NCBI GenBank assembly: GCA_037039925.1
Contig: JAXRKP010000067.1
Location: 142,501-206,500 of the forward strand
DNA from: Doris montereyensis
Taxonomy: Eukaryota > Mollusca > Gastropoda > Nudibranchia > Dorididae
Direction of reading: 5' to 3'
Length of the DNA: 64,000 bases
Positions within the stretch are counted from its first letter, which is position 1, and each line of letters begins with the position of its first letter. Both the position numbers and the translations under genes were made by a program. Under the pieces are notes generated by a model, which made no database searches, was not told the origin of the DNA, and saw nothing but the letters and a program-made list of their open reading frames with translations. Of this stretch, positions 1 to 14,000 are shown in pieces.

Positions 1-194
1 AGGAAAGAAAGAAAGAGAAAGAGAGGTGTGAGTATGGGAAACAAGAATGAAAGAAGAGGATAATTATAAGACTAGATCTATATCTCACTGGGTCTAGAAA
101 GAAGAAATGATAGAGAATGAATGAAAGGAAGTATCAATCAAGGCAAAAATTTACAATAAAGGTGTGAAATGTATACTAGATTCTAAATATTTTC

Positions 195-330
195 GTTTGT
201 TGTCTGACGAAGGGTTGTACCCGAAACATCACTTGTTTGTTTTGTCTTTATTGGTGGAGTTGTCACTTATTGTCATTTTTCACCTTGACTTTACTCCACT
301 GTGGCTCCTTTGTATGTATTATTCATGATA
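195..330. repeat. dispersed repeat with ACCCGAAAYATCAC core
   Basis: TTGTCTGACGAAGGGTTGTA, CCCGAAACATCAC, TTTATTGGTGGAGTTGTCAC and CACTGTGGCTCCTT recur at 41445-41605 and 58018-58095. The TGACGAAGGGT...ACCCGAAA phrase is common beside microsatellites in invertebrates; here one copy is 260 bp from a (TA)n tract (57670). Confidence 0.5.
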
Positions 331-364
331 ATATGATGGGTTCTTATCATGCTACATTCTGATA

Positions 365-640
365 CTATGCAGGCTTCTTATTGTAATGACCAGAAATCAA
401 GAAATTAGATCCAGTAACATTAAAAAGTTTCATGGATCGCAGGCAAAACTATCTTTTTCCAATCAATTAAAATATTGATTTGATCTAAGAACCTAAAGCA
501 GGCTATTTGAAATCTACATGCGATATATGGAGGTTGTGGGTGCAGTCATTCCTGAGTTATAAATGGTCAAATTTCGAGACGAACACCTTTATATATATAG
601 ATATAGATATATATGTTTGAGCACGGTAAACTCAGGAAGT
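365..640. mobile_element. MITE family 4, copies meeting head to head
   Basis: 365-560 matches the right two thirds of the 44379-44681 copy (TTATTGTAATGACCAG, AGCAGGCTATTTGAAATCTA, TTCCTGAGTT). At about 617 an opposite-orientation end begins (GCACGGTAAACTCAGGAAGT) and runs into the 59-bp array. Confidence 0.6.
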
Positions 641-1117
641 ACTGCACACAGGACCACTATACTGAACGAGTAGATTTAAAATAGTCTGACCTAAGTTCTT
701 AACCACTGCACACAGGACCACTATACGAGTAGATTTAAAATAGTCTGACCTAAGTTCTTAACCACTGCACACAGGACCACTATACGAGTAGATTTAAAAT
801 AGCCTGACCTAAGTTCTTAACCACTGCACACAGGACCACTATACGAGTAGATTTAAAATAGTCTGACCTAAGTTCTTAACCACTGCACACAGGACCACTA
901 TACGAGTAGATTTAAAATAGTCTGACCTAAGTTCTTAACCACTGCACACAGGACCACTTTACGAGTAGATTTAAAATAATCTGACCTAAGTTCTTAACCA
1001 CTGCACACAGGACCACTATACGAGTAGATTTAAAATAGCCTGACCTAAGTTCTTAACCACTGCACACAGGACCACTATACGAGTAGATTTAAAATAGCCT
1101 GACCTAGGTTCTTAACG
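641..1117. repeat. 59-bp tandem array inside a MITE family 4 copy
   Basis: About eight units of 59 bp containing GCACACAGGACCACTATACG and GACCTAAGTTCTTAACCAC. The first unit has about five extra bases. After the last unit, sequence continues as ATTGAACTTTTGGAT, matching what follows the single equivalent segment at 35925-36005. The array is therefore an internal amplification of an element segment. Confidence 0.85.
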
Positions 1118-1224
1118 TATTGAACTTTTGGATGAAAAGGGTACAGCACCTGTATTTAGTAAAAAAAAGATTATTTACTTATATCATCAAGGAAACTTTT
1201 ATTGTTACAAATTCATTGATTTCC

Positions 1225-1345
1225 CATTATCAGCATCAAATACCTGCATAAACCTCAGTATCACCTATTCCGCTTCATGTTACAGACACAGGGATAAGTT
1301 CTGGCTCTGTAACAGCCTTGAAGGAACTTTACAACAGCATGGAAC
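1225..1345 (+). repeat. SINE family A 3' fragment
   Basis: TATCACCTATTCCGCTTCAT and the end CCTTGAAGGAACTTTACAAC, as in full copies. Confidence 0.6.
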
Positions 1346-1937
1346 TAAAAAGAATAACTAACTGTTTGAAAGCCAAAGCAAGTGAAAGGTCAAATGAAAC
1401 ATTCAAATACATTGTAAGTGAGGTATCGAAGATACGGATAACTTGTAAGGTTCTATACGATTATAAAATACATCTACTCAAATACCACAAATATTACAAC
1501 AAATATCAATAAAAGAATAAGAGAATTTTGATTTGTTTGATGTAGTCTATATATTTGACTTAATGTTTTGCACCCGAAATGGCTAGGATATGGCACAAAT
1601 GGACAGAGATTACTTGTAAAGAAAAAACCCGAAAGAAAATTGAAGAAAAGCCTGAATCTTAAAAAAATAAAATCTAAATAAACTTTTTTTAAATAAAGTG
1701 ATTGAAACAATGAAAATTTGTTCAAACCTGACGGGTCAGCCAAATCTAACCAACGTCATGAATGATGCCTTTGTTTGTTTAGCCGGTATATTATTATATA
1801 TGAGACTGTTGTTAAATTATACAATTATAAAATCCCTCAACTGAGTAAATATTACGATTTATATAAAACATTCCAATGTGTTGTGCTTGTACTTGTATGG
1901 GTTAGCAAATAGGTTCTGACACATTTTGTGTTTCATT
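1346..1937. other. AT-rich stretch, nothing recognised
   Basis: No convincing gene, repeat or motif. 2076-2845 and 3873-4149 are the same. Confidence 0.5.
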
Positions 1938-2075
1938 GCAATTTACCCAATCTACCAAGTGAGGTAATCTCAGGATGAATTAAGAGGAAACAGCAAGATG
2001 ACAAATGGGTGGAAGAGTGAAAGATAAAGACAAAGGACCTACCAGCAGCCCCCGCCAGCCAGCCATGGCTACTGA
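1938..2075 (+). repeat. 140-bp short dispersed repeat (copy 1 of about 11)
   Basis: Pattern TTGAAATTTACCC..., GATCTCAGGGTGAATTAAG, GGAAACAGCAAGATGAAAGA, then a polypurine stretch, ending ACCTACCAGCAGC with CCRCCAACC. No tRNA-like head. All copies lie in plus orientation. Confidence 0.75.
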
Positions 2076-2919
2076 CACAAACATAATTACATTTGAAAAT
2101 AAATCAAATGAGAAAAAAAACAATCAAGCGAATGAAACGCTTGAGGATATCAAATTTGACACTGTAATCGATATCATTAGACATGTACATGAATGTTGTA
2201 AAAATGTATATATGTACATTGCGATACAAAAAGATCCTTTAAAATATGTCAAAGACGGGTAGAAAGATAGAAAAGGAAAAAAGACTAGCGACATAAGCGC
2301 TGAAAAGCAAAAGAGTAAAATTTAATACAACTTTTGTTTCAGATTACTTCTTTTCATTGGCAACGTATGCGAGATTATAAAAATGCAGATCTTATGAATA
2401 TACGCGTGCATATAGAGTACATTATTCTGACATGCATTGAAAGCTTATTCCATTATAAAATACAACGGAAGAAGGGGGTGGGGGTGTGATTTAGATCCTT
2501 TAAATTCCATAGCTGCCAACCTTTTCAAATCGAAAAACAAACCCTGACTGCGTGAACTAATTTTGACTTGCATGACGACCTGTAATTTTCCCCAAAACAA
2601 ACAACAAAAACTTTGCCAATCCTTGGACTTTCTGGTGAAAGTGCAACAGTAGTTTCGCGAATCAGAATGGCATGTCTGGATTTTAATCCAATTCTCTCTG
2701 AGTCTCTGCTATTAACTTTGGGCTTTTTAAAAAAATACACTTGGCCCTCATATACATACTATTTAAGGTAAATACAGACTTAAATACTCCAAAGTAAACA
2801 CATTTTTTTTATGTACTGGTTGTCAGCTATGAAATTTTGTTTTATCGTCTTGAAATAGCCTACATACAAGATCTTGAAATAGCCTACAATACAAGATCTT
2901 GAAATAGCCTACATACAAG

Positions 2920-3345
2920 AAATAGAGAAAGTGCAAAAGAATGCAGCCCGCTTTGTAACTAATAATTATACATACACAAGAAGAAATAACAAAACCAACA
3001 TGAATCATTTGCAATGGATACCTTTAGAAGAATATAAAGCAGGAAATAAAATTAATCATTTATTTAAGGCTAGAAATGGCTAACTGTTTATTCTATTAGA
3101 TCAGCTTTAATTTAATACAAGAACAACCAGATCAGGCTGTCAAATATACATGGTTCCATCTTCAAACATTGATTGTCACCTGCACTCAGTTTACCCTAGT
3201 ATAGCAAGACTGTGGAATGGACTGCCAACGGAAATAAAACTCAGCAATAGCATTGCAGACTTTAAAAACAGAATTAAACACATCACTTCAAAACCAAAAT
3301 TCGATTTATGTATTTGGGTTAAATTAAAATATACGCGCTTACAGT
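2920..3345 (+). mobile_element. jockey-like LINE reverse-transcriptase C terminus
   Basis: Broken frames read EIEKVQKNAARFVTNNYTY, NHLQWIPLEEYKAGNKINHL and, at the end, YPSIARLWNGLPTEIKLSNS then IADFKNRIKHI. These are the usual C-terminal motifs of jockey/CR1-like LINEs (VQ..AARFV, LGW.PL, F.PR...WN.LP). The upstream part is missing. A short triplicated 24-bp segment (2848-2920) lies just before it. Confidence 0.75.
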
Positions 3346-3555
3346 AATGCTCAAGAATCGAGCTGGTCACTTATTAAGAAGAAAAATAGCCTCTACCTGA
3401 TCATTATTATTTCTCACTGGTTTGAAATATAATCAGTCTCAAAGTAGGGCTTTCTAGAGCCGATAGTTATTACATTGTACTAGAAAATAAATGCTGACCA
3501 CCCCATTTTCCTGCCAAGTGCAATAATTAAATGATGTCAAGATTTTATCTTTGAT

Positions 3556-3872
3556 TTGATTTACCCACATCCACAACTAAGGTGATCTCAGGGTTTTTTG
3601 GTAGGATTTTTTATTTTGCCCAGACTGCTCTGTAAACAGCCAAGGAATTTTTAACGCGCACAGAGTATTGTGATCTGCACATGGGACTTCCTTGTTATCG
3701 GTTATCTCCGATGGGACTAGGTGTCGATCCACCTACCTGTACCAGGGGAGGTAGATTTTACTCAGAAAAAAAATAGACAAAATTGTTCAATTGTTCGCAA
3801 GGGGCTTGAACCTACAACCTTTAGGTTGAGTGGTCGACACCTTGCTTCTGGACTACCAAGTCCCCAAATGAT
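3556..3872 (-). repeat. SINE family B, inverted copy
   Basis: Plus strand runs from GATTTACCCACATCCACAAC to CTGGACTACCAAGTCCCCA, the inverse of the 35303-35612 copy. Confidence 0.8.
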
Positions 3873-4149
3873 GTCAGAAATCATGACTAAACCTATCTGG
3901 AAAGACTTGAAAAGTTCTATAAGAGGAATCAAAAGACAATGATGATTACAGATATTCCTAAGCGCCAAAGAATTAGTTAAAGAAAACAAATAATTATGTA
4001 AGTGATCAGTTACAAGTGAGGACAGAGAACCAGTTCTGTAAGGCCTCATCTATTCAAACTCAAATATTTGAAAAAGAGTAAAACATTTTCAAAGTCTACA
4101 TAATAAAAATAATCAAACTATTTCCGTCATTTCCTCTTTCGAACCGTAA

Positions 4150-4580
4150 GTTGGACAAAGTAAAACTGAAAGCAAACAACTATGATAACATAACAAAGTA
4201 AAACTGAAAGCAAACAACTATGATAACATGACAAAGTAAAACTGAAAGCAAACAACTATAATAACATAACAAAGTAAAACTAAAAGCAAACAACTATAAT
4301 AACATAACAAAGTAAAACTGAAAGCAAACAACTATAATAACATAACAAAGTAAAACTGAAAGTGAACAACTATGATAACATAACAAAGTAAAACTAAAAG
4401 CAAACAACCATAATAACATAACAAAGTAAAACTAAAAGCAAACAACCATAATAACATAACAAAGTAAAACTAAAAGCAAACAACCATAATAACATAACAG
4501 AGTAAAACTAAAAGCAAACAACCATAATAACATAACAAAGTAAAACTGAAAGCAAACAACTATACTAACGTAACAAAAAC
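4150..4580. repeat. 38-bp tandem array
   Basis: About 11 units of 38 bp with AAAGTAAAACTGAAAGCAAA and CAACTATGATAACATAAC. Lies just downstream of the fucosidase stop codon (minus sense). Confidence 0.9.
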
Positions 4581-4733
4581 ATCCTTCTAAAAATATGACC
4601 TGTATTAAAAATCAAAACCAAACGTGACAAAAATAATAAAATAATATCAATGCAGCTCTCCCTAAATGTAAATTTATAAGAAGATCTACAGGTGTTAAAA
4701 ATGATTTCTGAACTGCAAAATGAAAAGCAAAAT

Positions 4734-5010
4734 TTAGTTCTCAACGCGAGTAATTTTGAAAACCCAGGCCCACATGCATGGCATCTTGCTGTAAGGAATG
4801 TTGGGCATGTCGATCACCATTCCCTGATCACCGATGACGGTGTAGTCAAAAGATGAGAGTTCTCTGCCTTGCAGGTTTCCCTGATAGCCGAGAAGGCTGA
4901 CGTGTGACACAGAGCTTGGTGTAGGCGCCCCAAGTATCAGCCTTTCCTCCGGCCACACAAAGGTGATGGCATACAGGGTCTTGTGATTACCTGTGCCCTT
5001 GGCAGTGTAC
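4734..5010 (-). CDS. FUCA: fucosidase exon 9 (C-terminal beta-sandwich, stop)
   Basis: Acceptor TCCAG before 5010. The exon begins by completing the W codon, then [20 protein letters not shown], a LGAPTP...[10 protein letters not shown] stretch and a [12 protein letters not shown] end with TAA at 4734-4736. This matches the C-terminal domain of animal fucosidases. Confidence 0.9.
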
Positions 5011-8000
5011 CTGGATTCAAAGGAAAGGTACTCTCTCGTAACAACGGCCAAAGCAAATCAATTGTTATAGGTTATCAGTTTAGTAAACTATGAAGCTGTA
5101 CGATAAAAGATATAGATCGGTTTATAGCATAGTCTGTATCTTTGCACTTTACATCATTACATCATAAAAATTATATCCTCCAACAGGTAATTTCACTCAA
5201 GTCAAACAGCCTGTCAAGACCCTGAGGAGCATACAGTTTAGCTGACTGTTAAGCACTTCATACTAACGCTATTGCCAAAATCATTCTATATAGCTTGGCA
5301 CTCATTAGTAAAACCTGAGGAAAGTGAGAATAAATAGGATGAAGTACTTTTCCTAAAAGTACAATGTCTTGAAAAACACACGGGTTTGAACTCATAAGCT
5401 TCGTCATGAATACTGTACGGATGTCAGCCATTTAGGGCCCATTTTCTTTAGTCTTCATCTGACTGTAGAAGGTGAATTGTTAAAATGTTAAAATTTGGGG
5501 TGGTTTTGGCCGATGCGAAAGGGTCATCTTCATGGATGCGAATCATTTGTCTGTCATTATTCTTATTTGTCCTCTTCTTTTTGGTCCCCCAACCTGGCAT
5601 ATTCGAGACAGTTCCATGATTATAATACTTATTCATTATGTTACTGACACAATTGATTTAGAACAGTGTTATTGCCTTGCTATAAGCCTTGATGAACATC
5701 CAGCAATGTACATTCCAATTATCTGGTGCCTTTTACTTTCTGAAAGAGTTAGCAAGGCTGAATACTACTGACTACTGTTGTATACAAGTCAGTACATGGC
5801 GACCTACCCTAGTCAACACTAGAAAAGTGGCTCACGCAGCCAGCGCAATGGCTTCCACATGCTAGTTGGCTCACGACAGTTTGGCTCACTGACAGTTTTA
5901 CGAGTTCGGGAAGTGTGACTTCTGACCAGGCCATCACCAATCTATTGAATTAAGTCCCATGGCGACCATCTGGTCTCACCCAAGCCAAGCCAAACTAGGA
6001 TGATTCCATTCTTTTCAATTTAGTAGGAGACAACAAGACCAGTTATATATCTGTGCAAACACACATTCTTATTATCAGCTCAATCACACACACTCTCAAA
6101 ACAGACCAGCTCACATTTACACTCCTCTGGCGATGGACTTGCCCTAGTAGGATCATTCCATTTTACAATAGGGGCGACCAATAAATGAAAGTTGTAAAAA
6201 GTCTTCTTCATGCATAGTGCAGCCGTTAGTATCGTTACTACCAGTTGTCCAACACAAAGATAATGATGGACACACCTTTAGAACTAGACTCAACCGAAGG
6301 CCTTTTGGACGTAAGCTTATGAGCCTGAATGCGTCCTTTTTTCCTCTTTACTAAATGGTTAACCAATCAGAGAGCATTATTAAAAGAGGACTACAAGAGG
6401 ATGAGCGTAATTTAGACAGTAAGAGGGTAAAATAACAAGGAGGAATATTCTCTCTGGCCTCTCTTGCTGGGCATCGACCTGAGAGGTTTGTCCTTCCCTT
6501 CCCGGGCAGCGCTGAAATGCTGTAACAAACCAGCATTTACCAGTCATAGCCATACCAGGGTTAATCAGAGTTTTGTTTATTTGGGAAGAAGATATAAAGA
6601 GGCATTGGCAAAGAAATTTAACTTTCACGAAAGGAAACAGAAAAATGTCAGGACTGAATGGAGTGCTGTAACAAACCAGCATTTACCAGTCATAGCCATA
6701 CCAGGGTTAATCAGAGATTTTGTTTATTAGAAAAGTGGGAAGAATTATATAATCCAGGATATTTTTTGTTTATTAGAAAGTAAGAAGAATAAAAAGAGGC
6801 AAATTTAACTTTCACGAAAGGAAACAGAAAATGTCAGGACAGGACTGTTTTGACAGCCTAGTTACAGTTTTAACAGTTACATATGAGTTTAACTAAATTG
6901 AGGAGCCTGAGGAGAGATTTTTACCAAGAACCAATAGTGACAAGTGTATACATCCGTAATTTTTGAAGAAAAAGATAAGTGAATAGTTACATAACACACT
7001 ATGAATTTAGCAGCCTAGTGTGACAGCAAGTCCCCCATGGTCAAATTGCGTATACACTTCAAATAATAATTGCGAGAGATTTCTCAGCCAGGAATTACGT
7101 AATCAAGCATCTATGCAGTTCTTTTGATAATGACCAGATGGCTGCGAATGTTTAATTTGAAAACATCTATGTCACAGGGCAATAGTTTGGTGTACTTAGT
7201 TTGGTATTTGAGTGTAGTATATATATTTTAGAGACCAAAACACGTTTTCTTGATTGCGGCTAAACCAGGAGATCTAGTCTGGCTGCACATGTGGCACTTC
7301 ATTTGATAATGGCAGCAGTTGCTGTCAACCCACTACCTTTTGGTTGAGAGGCAGACATCTTGCCTCTGGACTACCAGTCTCCTGGTGGTATACGGGCAAT
7401 GTTATTGGTATAAAAGGGTTCAATCCGTAATCGAAAGAGAGACTGGGCTAGCTCACCACACATTCGAGTCGATGGTGTCGTTCTGGTATGTCCAGGGGTG
7501 CGTGCCGTAGATGCCTTCTCCGTTGATGCCCAACCATGAGCCCATCTGGCGGAGTCGCTCCTCGTAGATGGGAGCTATGATGCCATCCTTTGTCGGCCCG
7601 ACGTTGATGAGCATGTTCCCATTGCAGCTATACAATGACAGAAGAAAGAAAGACACACACACAAATTTAGTTTCATTGAAATTTACCCCATTCACCATAT
7701 GTGGTGATCTCAGTGCGAGTTAAGAAGAAACAACAGGATGAAAATTAAACAAAAGAATTAAAGGAAAGAAGAAGTAGAACTATCAGCAGCACCCTCCAAC
7801 CACTCATTTACCCTAAAGACAAGAAAATTTGTCAACTAGTCTAGGGTGTTGATGGCAAAGTGGTAAGGCTGTTGGACTTGGAATAATAAGGTCCTGTGTT
7901 TGAATCCTAGAGAAGCTAGGTCTGACCTTGTGTTCCTGGGAAAAGACACTTTACACACCTTTTTCCCCATTAGACCTCAAAGGCAAATGGGTACAAGCAC

Positions 8001-11000
8001 TAGCTTGGGAGTAAAGTAGGAACCTCGTCAGACTAGCGTCCTGTCTAGGTGTCGATTATTATCACCTGTTCTGCTTCTTGCTATAGAACCCAGGATAAAC
8101 TTCAGCTCTGTGGACCGTAATGACCTTGAAGGAACTGTACTTTTAGTTATGACACAAACACACAATCTTTTTGGTTGAGTGGCCGACACCTCACCTCTGG
8201 ACCACTGTGTTCACTTCCAAAAGGGTAGAAAATACAACCCCCCCTCCCCAAACACAATGATTAAACCCCTCGAAACAACAAGCACACAAACAAACCTGAC
8301 AGTCTTGACTAGAGTTTGAATCACTTCTTCAATGTTGAGTACTTCCGAAAGTTTGGTGTTTCTACGATACCCCAAGAATGCCTGTCTAGGGTCATGGCAT
8401 TTTCAAATTTCCTCTTCTGTAGCACACCTAAATGAGGACATTCATTGGAATCAAGAATGCTATTTATGCATCTAAACATACCCAATAACTTTTATAATAT
8501 GGCACATGTCTTGAAAAAATAACTACATAAATATTAAACTTAAAACAATAATCTTAGACGCTCAGTGACGCGGTATTGGTGAGCTTGTGGTTAGAATTGT
8601 AAGGTTTTGAGTTCAAACCTAGTAATGCTTGATCCGATATCGTGTTCCATGGGAAAGATACTTAAATCATAATTCAATAGTAAGTAAAGTAAAGTAAGTT
8701 CCGTACCCAGAGTCGAGAATAAGAGAATCAGGAATAGAGTCCTGATTTTTCTTGGCATACGACATAATGTGCTAGTTTCCCATTACTATTCACGCTGCCC
8801 TGACTTTCTCAAGTCTGAATAGGCTAAGTTCCCAATTTAACTGCTGGGTCGACAGGAAGACCAGAACGATTTGCCCGATCTGGGGATCAAACTCAGCCCT
8901 CCAGCATGGTTGGCAGATGTTCTATACTGAACGAGCTACCGGTGCCTCTATACCCAGGTGCAAACGAGGACCAGCACCAAGCGTGGAGTAAATCCTGTGA
9001 AAAGCTAACGTACAGTCGAAGAGGAGACAACCAGTTCCTCTTCATGCCACAGAAACCAGGATAACCGTGGAGCTCCATGGTTTGCAACGACCTTGAAGGA
9101 ACTTTCATATATTCATTGTAAACATTACATACATTTTCTCCAAGAGCGGAGTGACTTTACAAAGATAAAAAAGATGTCATGAAGTGTAAAAAAAAATGGG
9201 AGGACTGATACTAACAGTCTCACATATAACAATAAAATGTCTAAAAGGTATATGTATAACAATAACTAAAGTGGCTATCAGGTATATGTATAACAATAAC
9301 TAAAATGGCTAAAAGGTATACATTTAACAAGAACTAAAATGGCTAAAAGGTATACATTTAACAAGAACTAAAATGGCTAAAAGGTATACATATAACAAGA
9401 ACTAAAATGGCTAAAAGGTACACTACAGAGATTTCACACAAAAACGAAATTGAGAACAAAAGAATTTTTCTGTCTTTCTGTTTTTGAAAAATTGTTTTTC
9501 GTAAGAGAAATCTTAGGTTATAGAAAGATTGCACAATTGCCTCTATAGTAATAGCACAGATAGTAAAAGGAAGTGTTACCTGGGTCATATCTGTCCCGAC
9601 ATGTCAAGTAGCCACCATGACGACACACAGCATCTGTACCCCATCTGTCATTAGTCACAACCGTATCTTTTACGGGGCTGTGATGATAAAATATAGAACA
9701 AATATTACATTTTTGAAAGGGGAGTATATTCTTAAGACAGATTCTTGCTGCACAGGACAAAGAATTCATGAGCTACTTCCCATATTGCGTAAAATGTATA
9801 GATTCGATATGGTAATATCTAGATTCTACAATGGTCTATCTAAGAAAATAAATTATATCTTTAAATTTTAGAAGTACAAGACACAAATTCGCAAGATATT
9901 TGATAATGATGTAAGTACAATAGGAAGAGACCTAAACAAAAAATTGAATTGAAAAAATTGACAGTATAAGAAATGGAAGCTCAAAACTAAGAGAAATAAA
10001 AAGAAACAAATATGTACATAATGAATTTATGAATGTATGTGAAAGCGGTTTATTTAAGGATTGGTGAGTTTGGGACAAAAATGTTGAGTTTCTGTTCTTT
10101 GCATATTCGGATAGAACAATCATTTATCTACAAGCTTACGGCCAAAAAATTTCCATATGACATACATTTATTTTTTTACAAAATGTTTTGTAGTAAAATA
10201 AGGAACAAAAAGAGTCAAAACTTTGACGTAAATTAGCCTAACACGGACCGAGAAGATTGGTACTGAAAATCCCTCTAGCAACGGCTAATCGCCAATATGG
10301 CAGCACAGTTCTTTTGCTTGGCTTTCTGGCTTTCGTGAACACGGCACGTTGATCGGCCGATCACTTTGTCGCTCGTATGTAAACAAGCGCACAAGTATAG
10401 GAATAGAGGAAAACTACAAAAACTGGTCATTTGACGGCTATTTTCACAGCAATGCAGATTTAAACCCAGTTTTACAATCCTCTTTACATTAATAACAATG
10501 CCAGAGACTGTCGAAAAAAAGAGTAAGGGTACTTGCTACAAAATGCAGTTTTTCAAACTAAAAATTCTATCTCCTCTGTCATTTACCGACCGATTTGTAT
10601 GATATTTCGCACACAGGCTCCTCTCGTCAATGTTAATAGAATAGTGTCAGGTTTTTTTGTCAACTTTTTGAGAGAAAAAACATTTTGTAATAAAAATGCC
10701 ATTTTTGCGTACACGCTATTTAAAAAAATTTTATTTGAAAAAACTATCCAAAATATCTAATAAGCCCAACACCATTCTTTAGATATTGAATAGAAAAAAC
10801 GGTCTGCACAGGTTTGAATGATTTTATTCATAACTAAGAGAGGAGATAGATTTTGAAAATTGGGTCAAAATCTAAGATGACGGCCATTTCCTCTGGCAAC
10901 CAAGAACGCTACAAACTTTTCAATGATAATATAAGATGACTATATTTTGACAGTTACTCATATATACACTAAAATCAAAAACACTAACTCAAAGGCAATA

Positions 11001-14000
11001 AAATCACTTCCCAATGATATCTACAGGCGCCAATATTGTGATCTTCTTTATCACATAACTTTATCGATAAAGAAACTATCTTGTGAATCATCCATCTTGA
11101 AATTACAATAAATTTTAAACTGTAAATGTACAGAATGCCTGACTTTAATACAGATATCATAGAAAAGAAATTTTACATAGAGGTTCGATAGTAGCAAGAT
11201 CAATAAAACAAAAGTGAAAATTACCTGTCATTGTAGAGCCAAGCGAGGAAATTGGTGCTATTCCAGTACGAACTGGGACCGTGGCATCCATCAGACCAAA
11301 CTATGTCTGGTTTGTACGTGTTCACCAATTCATACAATTCTGGTAATGTCTTGTACTAGCAGGAAAAATTAATATTTCCATATATAAATATGTTTTTAAA
11401 ATAGTATTACTATAGGTATATTTTTTGCACAACCAGTGTTATCATTAAATAATTATATATCCTTTACATGAATGGTGCGACCATGCAAAATAAGTTAGAA
11501 TAAAAGTATAAAAGTTGATACTCGTACTCATGAACTCTCCTGACAAAAAACAAAATGAGTTGGATTTTTAGATGTCAAATATCCATTAGTCTATAACGAT
11601 TAGTGCAGTCTTTAAAATTAATAAATTTTAAGCTATTTTACACAAGCCTTTAATGTTTATAATAGTTTTAATATTTCTCTTTCTTAAATTTTGTGATAAC
11701 AGGTTGAGTCTCCGATATCAAGAGAAAATTAATACATAAATTTCTTGGAGGAATCAATCAATCAACCAACCAATCAATTGATCACAGCTATTCAAACTCC
11801 ATTCAAACCAACTTTAGATGATTTTTTTAGTTTGGCTCTTGTTGTCAGACAAAAATAAAATCTATTCAAGCAAATCACTACCTGATTCTGTAAGTTATCA
11901 AGCTTATTTTTGTCCACTCTCTAAGACTAAGTCAAAAAAGACAGAAATATGACAGCTGAATCATTTGGTTTGAAATGCACGTAATCTAATCTTTCACAAA
12001 CCTTCACAAAATCTTGGGTCGTGTAATTATTGCTTAAATCATTGAGGAAATTTGGGTTGAACCACTCAAACAAAGAATGGTAAATGCCATATCTTAGGTT
12101 GGGATACTTCGTACTGCTTGGGCAATGTCTCCTGAAAATAGAAAAACATGACATTAGGATCACTTGAGATCAATTTTCATTCACCTGTAAAAGAAATTAG
12201 TTGATAAATGTAAGAGGTTGATTTTCTTCACTTGATACTGAAAAACATGCAAATACTTACATTATACTCTCTCTGTGTCTGTAATGTTGTAAATGAAAAT
12301 AACCCAGTAAAATGCCCTATGTTAAGACACTTAACATTAGAAAAGCGGCTCACGTAGCCAATGCAATGGCTGCCACACGCTAATTGGCTCGCTGACAGTC
12401 ATTATCACGGTGCAAGGCTGCCAACGAAGTTTTATGAGTTCACGGGAAGTGTGACTTCTGATCAGGCCACCACCGATCTATTGAATTCAATAGCCCTGCG
12501 ACCATCTGGTTTCACCAAATCCAAGCCAAACTAGGATGATTCCACTCTTTTCAATTCAGTACGAGACAACAAAACCAGTTATGTATCTGTGCAAACACAC
12601 ATTCTCATTATCAGCTCAATCACACACTCTCGAAACAGACCAGCTCACATTTACACTCCTCTAGCGGTGGACTTGTCCTAGTAGGATCATTCCATTTTAC
12701 AATAGGGGTGACAAATAAATGAAAGTTGTATAACAAGCCTATTTCATGCATAGTGCAGCTGTTAGCATCGTTACTACCAGTTGTCCAAGGCAATGATAAT
12801 GATGGACACACCCCTTTAGAAATAGATTCAACTGAAGGCCTTTTGGATGTAAGCTTATGAGCCTGAATGCGTCCTTTTTGCTGTTTACTAAATGGTTAAC
12901 CAATCAGAGAGCGTTATTTTAAAAGAGGATGAGCGTAAGACAGTAAGAGGGTAAAATTACAAGAAGGAGGAATATTCAGGCCTCTCTTGACCCGTCCTTT
13001 CTTCCCAGCAATTGCCAGGCATCACGCTGAAAGGTTTGTAGCAGGTAACGGTAAATCCCGGGCGGAGCGTTGAATGGAATGCTGTAACAAACCAGCATTT
13101 ACCGGTCATAGCCGTTAATACAGAGTTAATGTAAATTTAAAAATCCCAGCCTATTGTAAAGAAACTTTGCATCACATAATAAAGACAAACAGTGAGGCAA
13201 GGGGCATGTTGAAAGTGAAAGATAATAGAAATTTGTTAACGGTTCACTCAATTTGATTTTCAAATTATTTGTAGATAATTTTATTCAGCGCACTTAAGAC
13301 ACACCAAACAACGTACCAACTAAATCCCGCTTTGGTCCAACTGCCAATGCGTTCCAATTGAAAGAGTACTTGCTCGGCCAACTTGTGAATCCTTCATGAT
13401 GCTTGGTCACTTGGACGATATATCTAGAAGTAGCATATTGTAAACGTGAGAGACATAGCTTCATATTCAGACCATGAATGAAATATTTATAATATTTGTA
13501 ACTTTACATTTCAAAGAAATTCAAGATAAGTAAAATGGCACTAATTTTCACACAAAAACTCCATGTGATAATGCTGCATCTCATCCATTAAATTTCTAAT
13601 TATTCCGAGTTAAATGTACATTTAATAGCAAACTAAAAAAAAACTTCACTCAATCAAACATCACCAAACTAAATAAAAACTTCACTCAATCAAACACTAT
13701 CAAACTAAATAAAAACTTCCACTCAATCAAACACCATATAAAAACCTCAATTAACCAAACACAATCAAACTAAATAAAAACTTCACTCAATCAAACACCA
13801 TCAACCTAAATAAAAACACCACTCAATCAAACACCATCAAACTAAATAAAAACTTCACACAATCAAACACCATCAACCTAAATAAAAACATCACTCAATC
13901 AAACACCATCAAACTAAATAAAAACTTCACACAATCAAACACCATCAACCTAAATAAAAACATCACTCAATCAAACACCATCAAACTAAATAAAAACTTC

